NCBI RefSeq assembly: GCF_002906165.1 | Contig: NZ_PPCN01000001.1 | Location: forward strand, 868,001 to 932,000 | Reading direction: 5' to 3' | Length of the DNA stretch: 64,000 nucleotides | Origin: Roseibium marinum | Lineage (GTDB): Bacteria > Pseudomonadota > Alphaproteobacteria > Rhizobiales > Stappiaceae | Part shown: positions 25,232 to 33,131 of the stretch, one piece after another | How the letters are laid out: every line of letters begins with the position of its first letter | Numbering within the stretch: the stretch's first letter is position 1 | Made by a program: the position numbers and the translations under genes | The notes under the pieces: model-generated | What the model was told of the DNA's origin: nothing | The model's input: only the letters and a program-made list of their open reading frames with translations | Databases searched by the model: none

Positions 25232-26833
25232 TTATTCGGCGGCAACCACGGCCGGCTGCTCCCAGTGACCTTTTTCGATCTCCGCGATCTGCTTGTCGAT
25301 CTGCGCGGTGACGAACCGCGAGAACGGTCCGAGATGGACGTAAAGCGCCAGCATCATCATTACCGGCTTGATTGCCCGGAAATTGGTGAAGGCGGTCTTG
25401 ATCAGGGTTTTCCAGAAAGGCAGGCGATAGGTCGTTTCCGTGAAGGTCATCGCAAAGATCAGCCGGCCGAACATCCTGATGTCATGGAAGAATCCCGCGC
25501 CGAAAATAGACCCGTTGGCACCGCTCATGTTGAGCATGCCCGCGACCTTCTGGACCCTGCCGAAATAGGCTTCCGGTCCGTAGACCCGCTCGATGACGGA
25601 CTTGAAATCGGCCAGGATCTGTTCGCGCGGTCGTATTGTCGTGAAGTTGAGGCCTGCCGTGCACTGGTCGCCGTGCTCCGTATCCGGGTCATCGGTGGCG
25701 AAGTCCGCGTGCAGGCGGCCTTCCTTGGCGAGCCGCCGCGTGAGCTGCGTGTTTGGCAGGGCGTAGAGCAGGCCCGTCATCGCGACAGGAATGGCGGCCT
25801 CCTCGATCAGGGCCGAAATCTCTTCCGCGACCCTGTCGTTTTCCTCATCGAAACCGACGATGAACCCGGCGAGCACGAAAATCCCCGCATCGTAGATCTG
25901 GTGCACGCTCTTGGCGATATCGCGGCGGGTGTTCTGCTTTTTGCGGGTCGCGATCAGCACTTCTGGGTCCGGGCTCTCGATGCCGATGAACACCGAGAAG
26001 AACCCGGCCTTTTGCATCATCGTCAGGAGTGCTTTGTCATCGGCCAGATTGAGCGAGGCTTCCGTCGACATTTCGAACGGATGGTTTCTCGCTTTCTGCC
26101 AATCCGCAAGGTCCGGCAGGAAGCCTTTGACCGCGCGTTTGTTGCCGATCAGGTTGTCATCGACGAAATCGACATGGCCGCGATAGCCAAGCTCATGCAG
26201 CCTGTCGAGTTCCGCCAGCATCTGCTTGTTGGTCTTGGTCCGCGGCACGCGGCCGTAAAGCTCGATAATGTCGCAGAATTCGCAGGTGAACGGGCAGCCG
26301 CGCGAATACTGGACACCGATCTGGACATAGTCCTCGAATTTCAGGAGGTCGAAACGCGGGATCGGGCTGGAGGTCACGTCCGCCTTGAATTTTTCCGCGG
26401 TGAACCGGCCGGTGCGGGCGCCTTCGTTCCACGCCTCCACAAATGTGCTGAGGATGCCTTCGGCTTCTCCCAGGACGAGAAAATCCGCGGCCTCGTATAC
26501 TTCAGGAGATGAAGTCGCGTCCGGTCCGCCGACCGCGACGGGTACGTTGTTGGCCTGTGCCCTCTTGATGATGGCAAGGCAATCGGCCTGCTGCGGCAGC
26601 ATGCCTCCGGTCATGATCATGTCGGCCCAGGCGAGATCCTCGTCGCTGAAGGTGCCGGTATTGCGATCGACCAGTCTGACATTCCAGCTTTCCGGCAGCA
26701 TCGCCGCGACGGTGATCAGTCCGAGCGGCGGGGCGGGATATTTTGCGCCTACAAGTTCGCAGGTCGCCCCGTAGTTCCAGAAGGAACCGGCGTTAAAACG
26801 CGGGTAAACCAATAAAACATTGCAGTTAGGCAT
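25232..26833 (-). CDS. B12-binding radical SAM protein (DUF4070-type)
   Basis: A 533-residue enzyme. Residues about 5-140 form a cobalamin-binding Rossmann domain (LVYPRFNAGSFW; MTGGMLPQQ; VGGPDATSSPEVY). The radical SAM core follows with CxxxCxxC at C180-C184-C187 (RGCPFTCEFCD). The C-terminal region (about 360-510) matches DUF4070-type tails. Related proteins include methylases such as the hopanoid C-3 methylase, but many are unassigned, so the substrate is unknown. GGAGGGAA upstream supports the ATG at 26833, and a 7-bp hairpin (26847-26863) abuts this ribosome site. It precedes the MFS and esterase genes on the - strand. Confidence 0.9.
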   Translation of the reverse strand: MPNCNVLLVYPRFNAGSFWNYGATCELVGAKYPAPPLGLITVAAMLPESWNVRLVDRNTGTFSDEDLAWADMIMTGGMLPQQADCLAIIKRAQANNVPVAVGGPDATSSPEVYEAADFLVLGEAEGILSTFVEAWNEGARTGRFTAEKFKADVTSSPIPRFDLLKFEDYVQIGVQYSRGCPFTCEFCDIIELYGRVPRTKTNKQMLAELDRLHELGYRGHVDFVDDNLIGNKRAVKGFLPDLADWQKARNHPFEMSTEASLNLADDKALLTMMQKAGFFSVFIGIESPDPEVLIATRKKQNTRRDIAKSVHQIYDAGIFVLAGFIVGFDEENDRVAEEISALIEEAAIPVAMTGLLYALPNTQLTRRLAKEGRLHADFATDDPDTEHGDQCTAGLNFTTIRPREQILADFKSVIERVYGPEAYFGRVQKVAGMLNMSGANGSIFGAGFFHDIRMFGRLIFAMTFTETTYRLPFWKTLIKTAFTNFRAIKPVMMMLALYVHLGPFSRFVTAQIDKQIAEIEKGHWEQPAVVAAE

Positions 26834-26846
26834 GCAGTTTCCCTCC

Positions 26847-26863
26847 GGACGGACCATCCGTCC
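26847..26863 (-). promoter_or_regulatory. Hairpin next to the ribosome site of the radical SAM gene
   Basis: GGACGGA and TCCGTCC form a perfect 7-bp stem with a TGG loop on the - strand, ending at the GGAGGGAA ribosome site. Such a position could modulate initiation or mark the 5' end of the message. The 119-base gap is too short for a full cobalamin riboswitch and I see no B12-box-like sequence. Confidence 0.4.
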
Positions 26864-26952
26864 ACTAATGGCGACACCGTAGCAATATTACGCTTCGGCA
26901 CAACCGTCTAATGCCGGTCCAGCGGATAAATTTGGGATCTTGCCCCGTCAGC

Positions 26953-28281
26953 CTAAGCAACCAGAATGGAGTCAGGCTTGTGCAGGTGGAAAATGAGGCC
27001 ATGGACCTCTTTTCCCAGTTCATGACGCAGGACCACCTGTTTTTCGCTGAGATAGGACAAGCCCGCCGCTTCGGCGCTGCGCCTCAGATAGGCGGGCAAA
27101 TGCGCGTAACGTCCCGTCGGATCGACCCGGTAGTCGGGGCCGGCCGGATCGGCAAGATGCTCCACGCTGGCAATCAGCAATCCGCCGGGTTTGAGAGCGG
27201 CGTAAAGTGCGCTCATGAAGGGCTGCAGATCGCCCAGATAGCACAGCGTATCGACGCAAACGGCCAGGTCGAACCGGGTCGGCAATTCGGAATTGAGGAA
27301 CGCGACCAGTTCCCCTTCCACCAGAAAATCATAGACCTCCAGGGCAGCGGCCTTGCGCAGCATGCCGGGCGAAAGATCGATGCCGGTCAGCTTGCCGCAT
27401 TGTTCACGCATGAGCGGGCCGCACAGGCCTGTCCCGCATCCCAGGTCGACCACATCGGGAAACAGGGTGCCGTTTTCCCTGCCGAGGGCGATCACTTCTT
27501 CGGCGACCAGCTCAGGCGCGCGGTAACCGAGATTTTTCAGAACCTCGTCGAAACTGTCCGAGAAACTGTCGAAATGGGTTTTGACGTAGTCTTCCGGCGC
27601 CTGGTCCAGATTGTCACCGCGCACGGCGGCGAGCTGATAGCGCGCGACGGTGTTGTCCGGGTCCGCCGAAACGATGCCCTCCAGATGTTCGACAGCGCGT
27701 TCCCTTCGTCCAAGGGCGCAAAGCACCCTTGCGTGCCAGATGGGGTCCGTCCAGACTTCGGCACCGAACTCCAGGCACCGTTCCAGCGCATCGGCGGCTT
27801 TTTCCTTATGACCCGCCAGCATCAGCGACAGGCCGTAATTGTGCCAGGCATTGGGGTTGTCGGGATCCAGGCGGACGATTTCGGTGAGGATCGGCAGGAG
27901 GTCGTCGTTGTTGGTCGCGCCCTCCATCATGACATTGATGTTGCTCCAGGCCTGTTCGTGGCGCGGTTCGATCTCGACTGCCCGCACATAGGCTTCGAGT
28001 GCCTCGTCCGGTTTGTCGGCGAGTTTCAGGATATTGCCGAGATTGTTGTAGGCGGAAGCGTTCCGCGGGTTCCTGTCCAGGGACTCGCGGATCAGCAGGA
28101 CGGCGTTGTCGGTCTTGCCGGCATCGAAGTGTAATAGGCCGAGAAAATGCAGCCCGTCGGCGTGGTCGGGATCGGCGGTCAGTACTTCCTTGTAGGCAGC
28201 GAGTGCCGCTTGCAGATTGCCGTCCCGGTGAGCGGCAACTCCTTGCTCCAGCCTTGCGTCACAATCAATCACGTTTGACAT
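26953..28281 (-). CDS. TPR-repeat protein with C-terminal SAM methyltransferase
   Basis: A 442-residue fusion. Residues about 5-230 are tetratricopeptide repeats (for example GLHFLGLLHFDAGKTDNAV and AYNNLGNILKLADKPDEAL). Residues about 230-430 are a class I methyltransferase with the SAM motif VVDLGCGTGLCG (277-288), LTGIDLSPGML, and the family linker HFDSFSDSFDEVLKNLGYRAP. The target of methylation is unknown; the TPRs probably bind it. The ATG at 28281 is only 10 bases after the terminator of the upstream cold-shock gene, and GGGAGA is very close to it; an in-frame GTG at 28272 would have better spacing. Expression must depend on readthrough or a promoter inside the cold-shock gene. Confidence 0.85.
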   Translation of the reverse strand: MSNVIDCDARLEQGVAAHRDGNLQAALAAYKEVLTADPDHADGLHFLGLLHFDAGKTDNAVLLIRESLDRNPRNASAYNNLGNILKLADKPDEALEAYVRAVEIEPRHEQAWSNINVMMEGATNNDDLLPILTEIVRLDPDNPNAWHNYGLSLMLAGHKEKAADALERCLEFGAEVWTDPIWHARVLCALGRRERAVEHLEGIVSADPDNTVARYQLAAVRGDNLDQAPEDYVKTHFDSFSDSFDEVLKNLGYRAPELVAEEVIALGRENGTLFPDVVDLGCGTGLCGPLMREQCGKLTGIDLSPGMLRKAAALEVYDFLVEGELVAFLNSELPTRFDLAVCVDTLCYLGDLQPFMSALYAALKPGGLLIASVEHLADPAGPDYRVDPTGRYAHLPAYLRRSAEAAGLSYLSEKQVVLRHELGKEVHGLIFHLHKPDSILVA

Positions 28282-28290
28282 TCTCCCAAC

Positions 28291-28313
28291 AAAAAAGGGC
28301 GGTCGAACCGCCC
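28291..28313 (-). terminator. Rho-independent terminator between cold-shock gene and TPR-methyltransferase gene
   Basis: On the - strand GGGCGGT and ACCGCCC form a 7-bp stem with a TCG loop, followed by TTTTTT. It lies 28 bases past the cold-shock stop and ends 10 bases before the next start codon, so it must be read through or bypassed for that gene to be transcribed from the shared promoter. Confidence 0.85.
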
Positions 28314-28341
28314 TCATTTCCGGATAGACCCGTAAGTGAGC

Positions 28342-28545
28342 TTACAGGATTTTCAGATCTTCGGCCACCATCTGACCGCGGCGCCACTCCAGATCGAAAA
28401 CCACAACCTGGCCTTCTGTCAGAGTGTCGATACCCGATCGGCGAAGGGCCGAAATGTCGACGAGAATGTTGTCCTCGCCATCTTCAGGTTCGATCGTGCC
28501 GATTCCCCGGCGGTGATCGAACCATTTTACGTTTCCATGTTGCAT
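28342..28545 (-). CDS. Divergent cold-shock-domain protein
   Basis: A 67-residue CspA-fold protein starting MQHGNVKWFDHRRG. The length and strand pattern match cold-shock domains. The RNA-binding motifs are degenerate: RNP1, normally KGFGFI, is R-G-I-G-T-I; RNP2, normally VFVHxS, is I-L-V-D-I-S. Aromatic stacking residues are therefore mostly lost, although the N-terminal K-W-F is kept. It may bind nucleic acid weakly or have another partner. GGAAAG lies upstream of the ATG at 28545. A strong terminator follows and the TPR-methyltransferase gene comes next on the same strand. Confidence 0.85.
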   Translation of the reverse strand: MQHGNVKWFDHRRGIGTIEPEDGEDNILVDISALRRSGIDTLTEGQVVVFDLEWRRGQMVAEDLKIL

Positions 28546-28814
28546 GGATTTACTTTCCAAATTTTCGCATCAAGGCATTCGGGCGGCATATGTAGCCGCA
28601 CTTCTCAACGCCTTGATGACATCGTTGTTGATAGTGCTAAAGTACTTTTGAAATACCCATCGGAAAAATACGCATGTTCGGGCAGTCATAAAAGGCTGCC
28701 TCAATCCGAACCGCGGTCCTTGATAAGTTGGGATCTCGCTACCCGGTATTCAAACCCGGGAATATCTAAAGCTTTACCCAATATGGTGACGATAAAGTTA
28801 ATGTCAAGGCAAGA

Positions 28815-29273
28815 CTACCGATCCAGCTGGCCGTGTATGACATACTTGAGGATATCGACCACTTGCCCTGGCGTTTCGGTGACTGCAAATGCAGCTGCGT
28901 CAACTTCCTTGAGCGGGTGGGTCAGAGACGGGTCATGCATCACGATCAGCGATTTTCCGAGCGCTGACGCATAGCCGGCGTCGAACGCGGCGTTCCACTG
29001 TTTGTATTTGTCGCCGAAGCGCACGACGACGATATCGGCTTTTTCGATCAGCGTGCGCGTGCGGATGGCGTTCACCTTCGCGCCCTTTTGATCGTACCAG
29101 AACTTGTTGCTCTCATCGCCGAGGATCACCGCGCCGCAATCGTCGCTGGCGGGATGATCCGTGACCGGCGCGGAAAATTCCACCGGCAGGCCAAGAGCTT
29201 TTGACTGCTCCATGATGGTTTCGCGCCAATCGGTATGGATTTCGCCGGACAGGTATACGCGCCAGGTGCCCAT
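28815..29273 (-). CDS. YtoQ-family protein
   Basis: A 152-residue protein of the YtoQ family, which is related in fold to nucleoside 2-deoxyribosyltransferases. It starts MGTWRVYLSGEIHTDWR and includes DDCGAVILGDESNKFWYD, IEKADIVVVRFGDKYKQWNAAFDAGYA and LIVMHDPSLTHPLKEVDAAA, all typical of the family. The biochemical role is unknown; a nucleoside-like substrate is inferred from the fold. GGGAG lies just upstream of the ATG at 29273. It is divergent from the peroxiredoxin gene. Confidence 0.85.
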   Translation of the reverse strand: MGTWRVYLSGEIHTDWRETIMEQSKALGLPVEFSAPVTDHPASDDCGAVILGDESNKFWYDQKGAKVNAIRTRTLIEKADIVVVRFGDKYKQWNAAFDAGYASALGKSLIVMHDPSLTHPLKEVDAAAFAVTETPGQVVDILKYVIHGQLDR

Positions 29274-29486
29274 TTTTCTCTCCCTCTCAGGTTTTTGCTG
29301 TTGCTGACAATATCTGTCGCCTTGCTGGTCCAAAGCTGGTGGGTGAACAGGCCGCCGTCAAGCCATGCGTCGGATTGCCCATGCCGGAGAGCCATACCCA
29401 CTCTGGACAAACCGCTGGGAATTCGTGAAGGATGGCGCGCCCAATTCCGGCTTTCTACCCATGAGAAAATTATCAGGAGATTATTG

Positions 29487-30122
<636 letters not shown>

Positions 30123-30159
30123 GTTGTGTGCGGGTTTATGATGAAAGAGGTGGTTCCGA

Positions 30160-30180
30160 CCCTCTCCTCACGGGAGAGGG
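30160..30180. repeat. CCCTCTCC-type hairpin between convergent genes
   Basis: CCCTCTCC pairs with GGGAGAGG around a short loop, between the peroxiredoxin gene (+) and the epimerase gene (-). Such CCCTCTCC/GGAGAGGG intergenic hairpins are common in alphaproteobacteria; a related motif occurs at about 45190-45230. Confidence 0.5.
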
Positions 30181-30192
30181 CGCCGGACCGCG

Positions 30193-31050
30193 TCACATGC
30201 TTTCCAGCAGATCCTTCAGGGCGGTGCGGTAGTCGGGAAAGCGGAAGGAATAGCGGAGCTCGCCCTTGACCCGCCGGTTGGAGACCCGCTTGTTCTCGCC
30301 GTAAAAGGAACGCGCCATCGGGGACAGGTCGGCGGTCTCGAACGGCACTTCGGCGGGCGGTTCCACTCCCAGCAGGTCCGCGGCGAAGGTGACCACGTCC
30401 TGCGGCGGTGCCGGTTCATCGTCGGTAACGTTGAAGATCCGGGTCGAGGGGCGTTCCATGGCGGCGCTCAGGACACCCGCGATATCGGCGACATGAATGC
30501 GGTTGAACACCTGGTCCGGCTTGACGAGCCTGCGGGCCGTGCCGTTCCTGAATTTTTCGAGGACGTTGCGGCCGGGCCCGTAGATCCCCGAAAGCCGGAA
30601 GATCTGCACCGGCAGCTGGTGGGAGGAGGCAAAGTCGAGCCATGCACGTTCGGCGGCAACACGCTGCACCGAGCGTCTGGAAACCGGCTTGCAAGGCGTT
30701 TCCTCATCCACCCAGGCGCCATCGTGATTGCCGTAGACGCCGACCGTGGAAAGATAGCCGATCCAGTCAGGCCTGGCCGCGGCGATATCCTCGCCATGAC
30801 GGTTCAGGGCCGGGTCGCCCGCGTCATCCGGTGCGATTGAAACCAGCACATGCGTCGCGCTCGTGATCGCCTCCGCGATGCCTTCCCCCTTGCTCTTGCC
30901 GTCAAAGAGAAAGGGCTCCACTCCCAGATCCTTGAGGTCCCGGGCTTTTTCCAGCGAGCGGGTCGTGCCACCGATCCACTCGAACCGGTCGCGGATTTCC
31001 CGCACAAATGCCTTCGAGGAATAGCCCGTGCCGAAGACGAACAAACGCAT
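30193..31050 (-). CDS. NAD(P)-dependent epimerase/dehydratase family protein (YeeZ-like)
   Basis: A 285-residue extended-SDR-fold protein. The dinucleotide-binding start is FVFGTGYSSKAFV (the Rossmann glycine motif G-T-G-Y-S-S). A YLSTVGVYGNHDGAWVDE segment and RLSGIYGPGRNVLEKF follow, as in the YeeZ/Ybjs group of unknown function. The usual YxxxK is not clear, as in related members. It directly follows the TrmH-like gene (stop and start adjacent at 31050/31051), so it is in an operon with two RNA methyltransferase-like genes. Confidence 0.85.
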   Translation of the reverse strand: MRLFVFGTGYSSKAFVREIRDRFEWIGGTTRSLEKARDLKDLGVEPFLFDGKSKGEGIAEAITSATHVLVSIAPDDAGDPALNRHGEDIAAARPDWIGYLSTVGVYGNHDGAWVDEETPCKPVSRRSVQRVAAERAWLDFASSHQLPVQIFRLSGIYGPGRNVLEKFRNGTARRLVKPDQVFNRIHVADIAGVLSAAMERPSTRIFNVTDDEPAPPQDVVTFAADLLGVEPPAEVPFETADLSPMARSFYGENKRVSNRRVKGELRYSFRFPDYRTALKDLLESM

Positions 31051-31878
31051 TCAAAGCTCCAGGTGCTTGCGGCGGATTTCATAGAGCGCGATGCCGGTGG
31101 CAACGGCGAGATTGAGACTGTCTGCCTGACCCGCCTGCGGTATGCGGATCAGGGTCGAACAGGCGGCCGCCATGTCGTCTTCAAGCCCCTGCTGCTCGTT
31201 GCCCATCACCAGCAGGACAGGGTCAGTGTAATCCGGCGAGCGGTAATCGACCGACCCCTTGAGATGGGTGGCGGCAACGGTGCCGGGCCACTTGCCGGCG
31301 AGCGCCTTGAATTCGTCCTTGCTGATTTTCGCAAGCGGCACATGGAAAAGCGAGCCCATTGTGGCGCGCACCGCCTCCACGGCGAACGGGTCTGTACAGT
31401 CGCCCACCAGCATCACGCCAGCGCCGCCGACGGCATCTACCGTGCGGATGATGGTGCCGAGATTGCCCGGATCGCGCACCCGGTCGAGGGCAACCCACAG
31501 GGCCGCGCCGGAGGGATGGATGTCCTTTGCGGAGAGCATCCGCTGTTCGTAGACACCGACAACCATCTGCGGATTGTCCTTGCGGGTCATGGCGGACATG
31601 ACGGCCGTTGAGACTTCCAGGATCAGGGCGCCCCTTGCCTTTGCGGTCGCGGCCGCCTTCTGGGCAACAGGATTGTCGCGCGCCTCTGTGCCGAGCGCCA
31701 GATAGCGCACGCCCCACCCGGCGGCAAGCGCGTCGGTTGCCAGCTTCAGGCCCTCGGCGACGAAAAGACCGGACTGGCTGCGGTGCTTGCGCTGGGCGAC
31801 GAGGCCTTTGATTTCCTTGACGATCGGATTGGAGTGGCTGGTGATCTGCTTGACCGAGCCCTGACGTATTTCGCTCAT
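31051..31878 (-). CDS. TrmH/SpoU-family RNA 2'-O-methyltransferase
   Basis: A 275-residue SPOUT methyltransferase. It has an N-terminal substrate-binding domain (about 1-110; SHSNPIVKEIKGLVAQRKHR) and the trefoil-knot domain with DRVRDPGNLGTIIRT, VMGNEQQGL and the C-terminal IPQAGQADSLNLAVATGIALYE. It methylates a ribose 2'-OH in rRNA or tRNA using SAM; the site is not readable. It overlaps the upstream methyltransferase gene by four bases (ATGA at 31875-31878) and abuts the downstream epimerase gene. Confidence 0.93.
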   Translation of the reverse strand: MSEIRQGSVKQITSHSNPIVKEIKGLVAQRKHRSQSGLFVAEGLKLATDALAAGWGVRYLALGTEARDNPVAQKAAATAKARGALILEVSTAVMSAMTRKDNPQMVVGVYEQRMLSAKDIHPSGAALWVALDRVRDPGNLGTIIRTVDAVGGAGVMLVGDCTDPFAVEAVRATMGSLFHVPLAKISKDEFKALAGKWPGTVAATHLKGSVDYRSPDYTDPVLLVMGNEQQGLEDDMAAACSTLIRIPQAGQADSLNLAVATGIALYEIRRKHLEL

Positions 31879-32828
31879 CGGCTGCTCCAGCGCGAGAACA
31901 GCGACGTGGACAGGGCCCGCTTGCCGTCCTCTTCTCGGATCACCAGTTCGCCGGACTCCAGCAGCCCGCCCTGACGGGCCAGCGTCTCGGCCATCAGTTC
32001 GTGAATGGAAACGAAACTGGAGCGGATCGCATAGGCGGTCAGGATCATGAACAGCGCGTCTTCGGCGAGCAGTTTCTGCAGGTCGGCGAGCATGCCCGGC
32101 AGGCTGGTGTAAAGATCCCAGACCTCGCCCTTCGGGCCGCGCCCGTATTTCGGCGGGTCCAGGATGATGCCGTCATATCTGCTGCCGCGCCGCACTTCCC
32201 GGGCGACGAATTTGCCGGCATCCTCGCAGATCCAGCGGATGGGCAGATCCTCAAGGCCGGAGAGTTCCTGGTTTTCCCGCGCATAGCCGATGGCTTTCCT
32301 GGAAGCGTCCACATGCGTGACCTGAGCGCCTTCGCTCGCCGGAAGCAGCGAGGCCAGCCCGGTATAGCCGAAAAGGTTCAGGATTTTCAGCGGCTTTTCC
32401 GGTGCGCGTTCGCGCTCGGCGCGGATCTTGCCGTTGACCCAGTCCCAGTGCGCCGCCTGTTCGGGAAAGACGCCGACATGGCGGAAGGACATGAAGCGGC
32501 CGTTGTAACGCACCGGTCCATAGGCCATCGGCCAGGTTTCCGGCACGCTGCCGGAAAATTTCCACCGGCCCGGACCTTCTTCTTCCGTATCGCCGGTAAA
32601 AACCGCGTCCGCCCGGCTCCAGACGCTTTCCTTCAGCCGCCGGGCACCCATGGCCTGGGGTTCGGGGCGCACGATGGTGAAACGTCCGTAACGCTCCAGT
32701 TTTTCGCCGTCCCCCATGTCCAGCAGCCGGTAGTCCTTCCAGCCTTCGGTTTCCAGAATGACAGGCCAGGATTGGGCCGGGGGATTGCCGGGTTCGGCAA
32801 AGGATGAGGCGCTGGTGAGGTTCGCCAC
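31875..32828 (-). CDS. Class I SAM-dependent rRNA methyltransferase-like protein (RlmI/RlmK-like, no PUA domain)
   Basis: A 317-residue methyltransferase. SAM motif I is ILNLFGYTGLASL and the catalytic-loop motif is IILDPPKYGRGPKGEVWDL, typical of the RlmI/RlmK group that makes 5-methylcytosine or 7-methylguanine in 23S rRNA. The N-terminus (RYGRFTIVRPEPQAMGARR) has no PUA domain, unlike E. coli RlmI, so the target may differ. The start codon is GTG at 32828. It is the first gene of the three-gene - strand cluster; its promoter lies in the gap up to 33131. Confidence 0.88.
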   Translation of the reverse strand: MANLTSASSFAEPGNPPAQSWPVILETEGWKDYRLLDMGDGEKLERYGRFTIVRPEPQAMGARRLKESVWSRADAVFTGDTEEEGPGRWKFSGSVPETWPMAYGPVRYNGRFMSFRHVGVFPEQAAHWDWVNGKIRAERERAPEKPLKILNLFGYTGLASLLPASEGAQVTHVDASRKAIGYARENQELSGLEDLPIRWICEDAGKFVAREVRRGSRYDGIILDPPKYGRGPKGEVWDLYTSLPGMLADLQKLLAEDALFMILTAYAIRSSFVSIHELMAETLARQGGLLESGELVIREEDGKRALSTSLFSRWSSR

Positions 32829-32870
32829 GATTGTCTCTCGTATCTCGGAAATCTTTGGTGTTGTCCTGCC

Positions 32871-32914
32871 TTAGAGCATTCTGCGCTCAATTGAACGTAG
32901 ACAGGTTGCTCTAA
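32871..32914. repeat. GAGCAT-type palindromic repeat
   Basis: TTAGAGCA (32871-32878) mirrors TGCTCTAA (32907-32914) and the inner part CTGCGCTCAATTGAACG is itself near-palindromic around CAATTG. It resembles the dispersed palindromes common between genes of Hyphomicrobiales and shares its ends with the element at 11115-11227. Confidence 0.55.
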
Positions 32915-33066
32915 CACTTGTGAATCGATCGGCTTTTGCATGCCCAATCGAATCCGACGGAGCATCCGTTGATCTAGTCGCCAGCGGCGGCGCGGTCAAT
33001 ATTTAGCGCGAAATCCGGGATGGCGCCGGCGAGGGGAACCGGGCGGCGCGAAGGAGCCGGGCCACG

Positions 33067-33098
33067 AAAAAGGGCGGGAGCGTTCGCCGCTCCCGCCC
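33067..33098 (-). terminator. Rho-independent terminator of the large chemoreceptor gene
   Basis: GGGCGGGAGCG (33072-33082) pairs perfectly with CGCTCCCGCCC (33088-33098). On the - strand it is followed by TTTTT (complement of 33067-33071). It lies 33 bases past the chemoreceptor stop codon. Confidence 0.9.
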
Positions 33099-33131
33099 TT
33101 GATTTCGGTGCTACTCCGATCGGGCCAAAGG

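Larger units (their letters stand above)
32829..33131. other. Intergenic region between chemoreceptor and methyltransferase genes
   Basis: This 303-base region holds the terminator of the chemoreceptor gene (33067-33098), a GAGCAT-type palindrome (32871-32914) and the promoter region of the three-gene cluster starting at 32828. I see no further gene in it. Confidence 0.6.

Noticed and set aside
26834..26952. Cobalamin riboswitch before the B12-binding radical SAM gene
   Set aside because: The gap is only 119 bases, with no B12-box-like sequence; only a short hairpin is seen.
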